Assembly (NCBI GenBank): GCA_027486795.1
Contig: JAIXOI010000035.1
Span: 62,001 to 126,000 of the forward strand
Origin: Sphingobacteriales bacterium
Lineage (GTDB): Bacteria > Bacteroidota > Bacteroidia > Chitinophagales > CAIOSU01
Direction of reading: 5' to 3'
Length of the DNA: 64,000 nucleotides
Shown: positions 60,225 to 64,000 of the stretch, one piece after another
Position numbering within the stretch: the stretch's first letter is position 1
Layout of the letters: each line of letters starts with the position of its first letter
Notes under the pieces: model-generated
Database searches by the model: none
What the model saw: only the letters and a program-made list of their open reading frames with translations
Told to the model about the DNA's origin: nothing
Position numbers and translations under genes: made by a program

Positions 60225-60795
60225 GAGTAAAGTTGAACTTCAAGACGAAGAAAACCCATGGACATTGTTGGGTTCGAATGTAGTGTACGACAACCCATGG
60301 ATTAAGGTAAGGCAAGATGATGTGCTTGACCCCAGCGGCAAAGAAACCATATACGGCGTAGTATCGGCAAAGCACTTGGCCATAGGCATATTGCCACTCG
60401 ATGATGAATACAATACCTGGTTGGTAGGTCAATACCGTTACCCGCTAGAGCGTTATAGCTGGGAGATTGTGGAAGGTGGCGGCAAGTTTGATGTTGACCC
60501 TGTCATTTCGGGCAAGCGCGAGTTGTTGGAAGAAACGGGCATTACTGCCGAGCATTGGCAACACATAATGACTATACACACCAGCAATTGCATAGCCGAC
60601 GAAACTGCTTATCTATATGTTGCCAAAGGCCTTACTTTCGGCCAATCTCAGCCAGATAGTAACGAAAAACTACAAGTAGCCAAAGTGCCTTTTGCCGAAG
60701 TTTACCAAATGGTATTAGATGGGCGCATAACCGATAGCATGTCCGTTACGACCATTCTTCGTGCCCACATATTGATACAGGAAGGCAAACTATAA
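60217..60795 (+). CDS. NUDIX hydrolase, ADP-ribose pyrophosphatase-like
   Basis: The 192-residue protein has the Nudix box RELLEETGI (about residues 108-116) preceded by EIVEGGGKFDVDP, close to the ADP-ribose type. The first Glu of the G-x5-E part is replaced by Val, which weakens the canonical match. It hydrolyses nucleoside diphosphate derivatives such as ADP-ribose. The start overlaps the sirtuin by 8 bp, which makes an ADP-ribose or O-acyl-ADP-ribose substrate attractive. The alternative is GDP-sugar hydrolysis. Confidence 0.85.
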   Translation: MSKSKVELQDEENPWTLLGSNVVYDNPWIKVRQDDVLDPSGKETIYGVVSAKHLAIGILPLDDEYNTWLVGQYRYPLERYSWEIVEGGGKFDVDPVISGKRELLEETGITAEHWQHIMTIHTSNCIADETAYLYVAKGLTFGQSQPDSNEKLQVAKVPFAEVYQMVLDGRITDSMSVTTILRAHILIQEGKL

Positions 60796-61067
60796 ATTTT
60801 ACCTAAACAACGGCATATAGCATGTTAAGCTCCTAAAGAGTTGCAAAAGTCCCATTGGGATTGGTCATCTGTCGCTTTGTAGCACAATACATAACACTGC
60901 TCCGTAGATGGGCAATATTCGTAACGCCCCTCTCTATACTCGCCTAATCACCCTCCATATTTATTATTATCCCGCTCGTTTCTCGGAAACGTTGACCCCA
61001 CAATATCTGTAATACTTTTACGCATACAATCGCAAATAATGTGATACTATTACTTGTTTTCCGTTAG

Positions 61068-61080
61068 AATACTAAGTATT
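61068..61080. promoter_or_regulatory. 13-bp palindrome upstream of dinB, possible operator
   Basis: AATACTAAGTATT is a perfect palindrome (six bases, one centre, six bases) 25 bases before the dinB ATG. A near -7 element TAAAATTG (61087-61094) follows it, so a repressor bound here would block the promoter. A partial copy, AGTATT, appears again just before the start. The rest of the 310-bp gap 60796-61105 has no gene, no hairpin and no recognisable site. Confidence 0.4.
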
Positions 61081-61105
61081 TTAGGCTAAAATTGTTAGTA
61101 TTAAA

Positions 61106-62332
61106 ATGGGAGATAACAATAAAAGAGCCATAGTGCATTTAGACCTCGATACGTTTTTTGTGTCGGTAGAGCGGCTGTTGGATAGCCGACTGAACAACAA
61201 GCCCGTAATGGTAGGCGGTATTACCGACCGGGGCGTGGTAGCATCTTGCAGCTACGAGGCTCGGGCTTTTGGTATACACTCGGGCATGGCCATGAAAATA
61301 GCCCGCAGGCTGTGCCCCGAAGGTATGGTGGTAAAAGGCGATTCGGGTAAGTACAGCAAGTACTCGGCCATGGTAACCGAAATATTAAAGGAGAATGTGC
61401 CCTTGCTGGAAAAGGCATCGGTAGATGAGTTTTATGTGGACATGACGGGCATGGACAAGGTATTCGGCATAGCCCAATATACGGCAGAGCTGCGCCAGAA
61501 AATAATCCGCGAAACAGGCTTGCCTATCTCCATGGGCCAATCGGAAAACAAGACCGTATCGAAGGTGGCCACTGGCGAATCGAAACCGAATGGGAAGATG
61601 TTTGTGCAATATGGCCACGAGAAGGACTTTCTGGCCCCATTGCCCGTGCGCCGCTTGCCCATGGTGGGCGGCGAAACCACTAAAGTGCTGCACGAGTTGG
61701 GCATTAAAACCATACACACCCTGCAGCAAATGCCCAAACCCGCACTAGAAAAGGTATTTGGTAAAAACGGCCACACCATCTGGATGCGGGCGCAAGGCAT
61801 TGATAACACGCCTGTAAAACCCTACTTTGAGCAGGAATCATTGTCCATGGAGCGCACCTTTGATAAGGATACCATTGATGTGATAAAGCTCAAGAACATA
61901 CTGCGTGCCATGGCCGAGGGGCTGGCCTTCCAGTTGCGGTTGGGCAACAAACTTACGGCCTGCATTGGCGTAAAGGTGCGATACTCTGATATGCAGACCT
62001 ATAGCAGGCAAGAGCGCATACCTTACACCTCGTGCGACCATATCATTATAGCCAAGGTGCTGGAACTGTTCCAAAAACTATTCGAACGGCGGCAGCTCAT
62101 CCGTACCATTGGCATTAAATGCAGCAACCTGGTTGGTGGTGGACACCAGATAAACCTACTGGAAGATTCGGTGGAACTGATACAGCTTTACCAAGAAATG
62201 GACTACCTGCGCAAAAAATACAAGGATAGCCGCATTGTAACCCGAGCCTCAATTCTGGACCAAGAAAATATTGGCGTATGGAACCCATGGACGGGTGAGC
62301 GCCCCACTCCCCCAGCCCACAGGCACGCCTAA
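61106..62332 (+). CDS. dinB: Y-family DNA polymerase (DinB/Pol IV-like)
   Basis: The 408-residue enzyme has HLDLDTFFVSVERLLD with metal ligand Asp13 and aromatic gate Phe18, VMVGGITDRGVVASCSYEAR, and the second metal site SVDEFYVDMTG (Asp107, Glu108). The little-finger domain follows (about 235-345). All catalytic residues are present, unlike the inactive ImuB type. It copies damaged DNA with low fidelity. A DnaE-type polymerase gene starts 13 bp downstream, making a mutasome-like operon. The palindrome upstream could be the damage-response operator. Confidence 0.93.
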   Translation: MGDNNKRAIVHLDLDTFFVSVERLLDSRLNNKPVMVGGITDRGVVASCSYEARAFGIHSGMAMKIARRLCPEGMVVKGDSGKYSKYSAMVTEILKENVPLLEKASVDEFYVDMTGMDKVFGIAQYTAELRQKIIRETGLPISMGQSENKTVSKVATGESKPNGKMFVQYGHEKDFLAPLPVRRLPMVGGETTKVLHELGIKTIHTLQQMPKPALEKVFGKNGHTIWMRAQGIDNTPVKPYFEQESLSMERTFDKDTIDVIKLKNILRAMAEGLAFQLRLGNKLTACIGVKVRYSDMQTYSRQERIPYTSCDHIIIAKVLELFQKLFERRQLIRTIGIKCSNLVGGGHQINLLEDSVELIQLYQEMDYLRKKYKDSRIVTRASILDQENIGVWNPWTGERPTPPAHRHA

Positions 62333-62345
62333 AACAAGCAACGGT

Positions 62346-64000
62346 ATGTATCTCAATTGTCATAGCTATTATAGTTTCAACTATGGGGTAATGTCCGTAG
62401 AAGACCTATTACGTTATGGTCACGCCATGGGTGCCACACATTTGGCCCTTACCGACATTAACAATACCTCCGGCTGTCTTGATTTTCTGCGGTTGGCGCC
62501 CAACTATGGCATCCAGCCCATCATCGGCATCGATTTTAGGAATGGCAACACCCAACTATACATAGGCATTGCATTCAGTAATTTGGGGTTTAGGCATTTA
62601 AACGAATACCTCTCCAAATACAAAATGGCCAAGCAAGACTTGCCATTAATGGCGCCGGTATTGGAGGGTGTGGTTTTTATCTATCCTTGGGTTAGGGGCA
62701 TGAAAACCGCCTTGCTCGAAGGGCATTATATCGGCGTAAAGCCACACGAGCTTACACACTTTCGGCTATACGGCAAAAAACACCCGCCTGGTAAGGTAGT
62801 AATATTGAATACCGTTTCGTTTAGGCACAAAACCGATTTCAACACCCACCGCCTGTTGTGCGCTATTGGCAACAATGCCCTGCTAAGCAAGCTGGAACCC
62901 TCACTGCACGGCACCGAAACGGATGTATTGATACCGCAGGCTAAACTGCTAACCCTGTATGCCGAGTTGCCCCAAGCAGCCAACAATACCTTAACCATAA
63001 CCGAAACGGCACAAGTCTATTTTGAGTTTGGCAAAAGCAAAAACAAGAAAACCTACCTGGGCAACGAAGCCGACGACTATGCCCTACTAGCCAAACTAGC
63101 CAAAGATGGGCTTGATTATCGCTACCCGCAGCAAACGGATAAGGTAAAGCAACGCTTAGCCCATGAGTTGGAAACGATAGGTAAACTAGGCTTTACGCCC
63201 TATTTTTTGATTAACTGGGATATGGTACGTTTTGCTAGTTCGCAGGGCTTTTTTCATGTGGGCAGGGGCAGTGGTGCCAATAGTTTGGTGGCCTATTGCA
63301 TGGGCATAACCGATGTAGACCCCATGGAGCTAGATCTGTATTTTGAGCGCTTTATCAACCCTTCGCGCAAAAACCCACCCGACTTCGACATCGACTTTTC
63401 ACATACCGATAGGGATACCGTAAGGCGCTATCTGTTTGATAAATACCCTGGCCACACCGCTTTGGTGGGGGCATACAGTACCTTCGAGCACAAGGCCGCC
63501 ATTCGTGAGATTGGTAAGGTATTCGGCCTACCCCCACACGAAATTGACCAACTACAGGCCGACCGCAAAACCGCATCGCCACAGCAAGACCAATATGGCA
63601 AACTGATAATGCACTATGCCGCCCACATACACGGGCTGCCCAACTTGCTTACGGTGCATGCCTGCGGGGTGCTTATTTCCGAGGAGCCTATAACTTGCTA
63701 CTCGGCATTGGAGCTGCCGCCCGTGGGGTTTCCGGTTACGCAGTACTCTATGTTGGAGGCCGAAGATGTGGGGCTGTATAAATATGATGTACTGAGCCAG
63801 CGTGGCCTGGGGCACATTAAAGATGCGGTGGGTTTTATCAAAACCAACCAAGGCATTGATATAGACATACACGACATCAAGGCCTTTAAAGAGGATTTGC
63901 GCATTAAGCAAATGCTAAAAACGGGCGATACCATTGGCTGCTTTTATGTGGAGTCGCCTGCTATGAGGCAGTTAATGCGCAAGTTGATGGTGGATGACTA
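62346..64000 (+). CDS. DnaE-type DNA polymerase III alpha subunit, likely error-prone (C-terminus outside window)
   Basis: The frame is open from ATG 62346 to the right edge, 551 codons. The N-terminal PHP domain starts MYLNCHSYYSFNYG and reads LALTDINNTSG where functional PHP domains have TDH, so one metal ligand is lost. The polymerase core shows HVGRGSGANSLVAYCMGITDVDP and the catalytic PDFDIDF (Asp346, Asp348, Asp350), followed by QYSMLEAEDVGLYKYDVL. Co-transcription with dinB points to the DnaE2/ImuC-like lesion-bypass type rather than the replicative one. Length and the C-terminal domains cannot be judged here. Confidence 0.88.
   Translation, partial: MYLNCHSYYSFNYGVMSVEDLLRYGHAMGATHLALTDINNTSGCLDFLRLAPNYGIQPIIGIDFRNGNTQLYIGIAFSNLGFRHLNEYLSKYKMAKQDLPLMAPVLEGVVFIYPWVRGMKTALLEGHYIGVKPHELTHFRLYGKKHPPGKVVILNTVSFRHKTDFNTHRLLCAIGNNALLSKLEPSLHGTETDVLIPQAKLLTLYAELPQAANNTLTITETAQVYFEFGKSKNKKTYLGNEADDYALLAKLAKDGLDYRYPQQTDKVKQRLAHELETIGKLGFTPYFLINWDMVRFASSQGFFHVGRGSGANSLVAYCMGITDVDPMELDLYFERFINPSRKNPPDFDIDFSHTDRDTVRRYLFDKYPGHTALVGAYSTFEHKAAIREIGKVFGLPPHEIDQLQADRKTASPQQDQYGKLIMHYAAHIHGLPNLLTVHACGVLISEEPITCYSALELPPVGFPVTQYSMLEAEDVGLYKYDVLSQRGLGHIKDAVGFIKTNQGIDIDIHDIKAFKEDLRIKQMLKTGDTIGCFYVESPAMRQLMRKLMVDD

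Overview
The window looks like a chromosomal segment from a member of the Bacteroidota. The evidence is phylum-style promoters (TAnnTTTG at about -7, TTG at about -33), almost no Shine-Dalgarno leaders, a TamB-type protein, secreted beta-barrel proteins, FeS-type photolyase, and short Bacteroidota-like hairpin repeats. Base composition is moderately AT-rich, coding is dense, and many genes overlap by 4 to 14 bases. No tRNA, rRNA, CRISPR array, integrase or intact transposase was seen.

Layout. Positions 1-2720 hold the N-terminal part of a TamB-like protein and a small outer-membrane barrel protein, both on the minus strand. Positions 3013-16272 form a surface-glycan locus. It has a minus-strand glycosyltransferase and a tightly coupled plus operon (UbiA-like prenyltransferase, two DxD glycosyltransferases, two SGNH hydrolase/acyltransferases). 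It also has two tandem minus-strand radical SAM proteins with N-terminal cysteine-rich twitch-like regions, and a second plus operon (GT4, asparagine-synthase-type amidotransferase, GT2-like). A TMTC-like GT-C/TPR membrane protein follows at 16380-19199. Positions 19380-28280 hold a secreted protein, three M16-peptidase-fold proteins (one active, two without the zinc motif), a methyltransferase, an outer-membrane protein and an AtuA-like protein split into two genes. Positions 28310-29731 are a low-GC accessory patch with structured repeats.

Positions 29732-37509 hold cysteine desulfurase, polyphosphate kinase and exopolyphosphatase, a 2-oxoacid dehydrogenase E2, and a MORN/TPR protein. Positions 37502-44677 hold small membrane and cytosolic proteins, a lipoprotein metalloprotease, FolC, a TonB-like protein and an ExbB-like channel. 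Positions 44960-51178 hold gyrA, a TPR protein, a 42-bp direct repeat and an ABC-F ATPase. The last 13 kb is rich in genome maintenance: a photolyase-related protein, RecN, and a DinB plus DnaE-type polymerase operon that runs off the right edge. AroB-AroA, a DUF4349 protein, a lipoprotein and a sirtuin-NUDIX pair lie among them.

The most interesting items are the glycan locus with paired radical SAM enzymes under near-identical promoters, the sirtuin-NUDIX coupling, the DinB-DnaE cassette with a palindrome at its promoter, and the composite REP-like hairpin element that supplies the stop codon of a neighbouring small ORF. Functions are read from motifs by eye; no homology search was possible.
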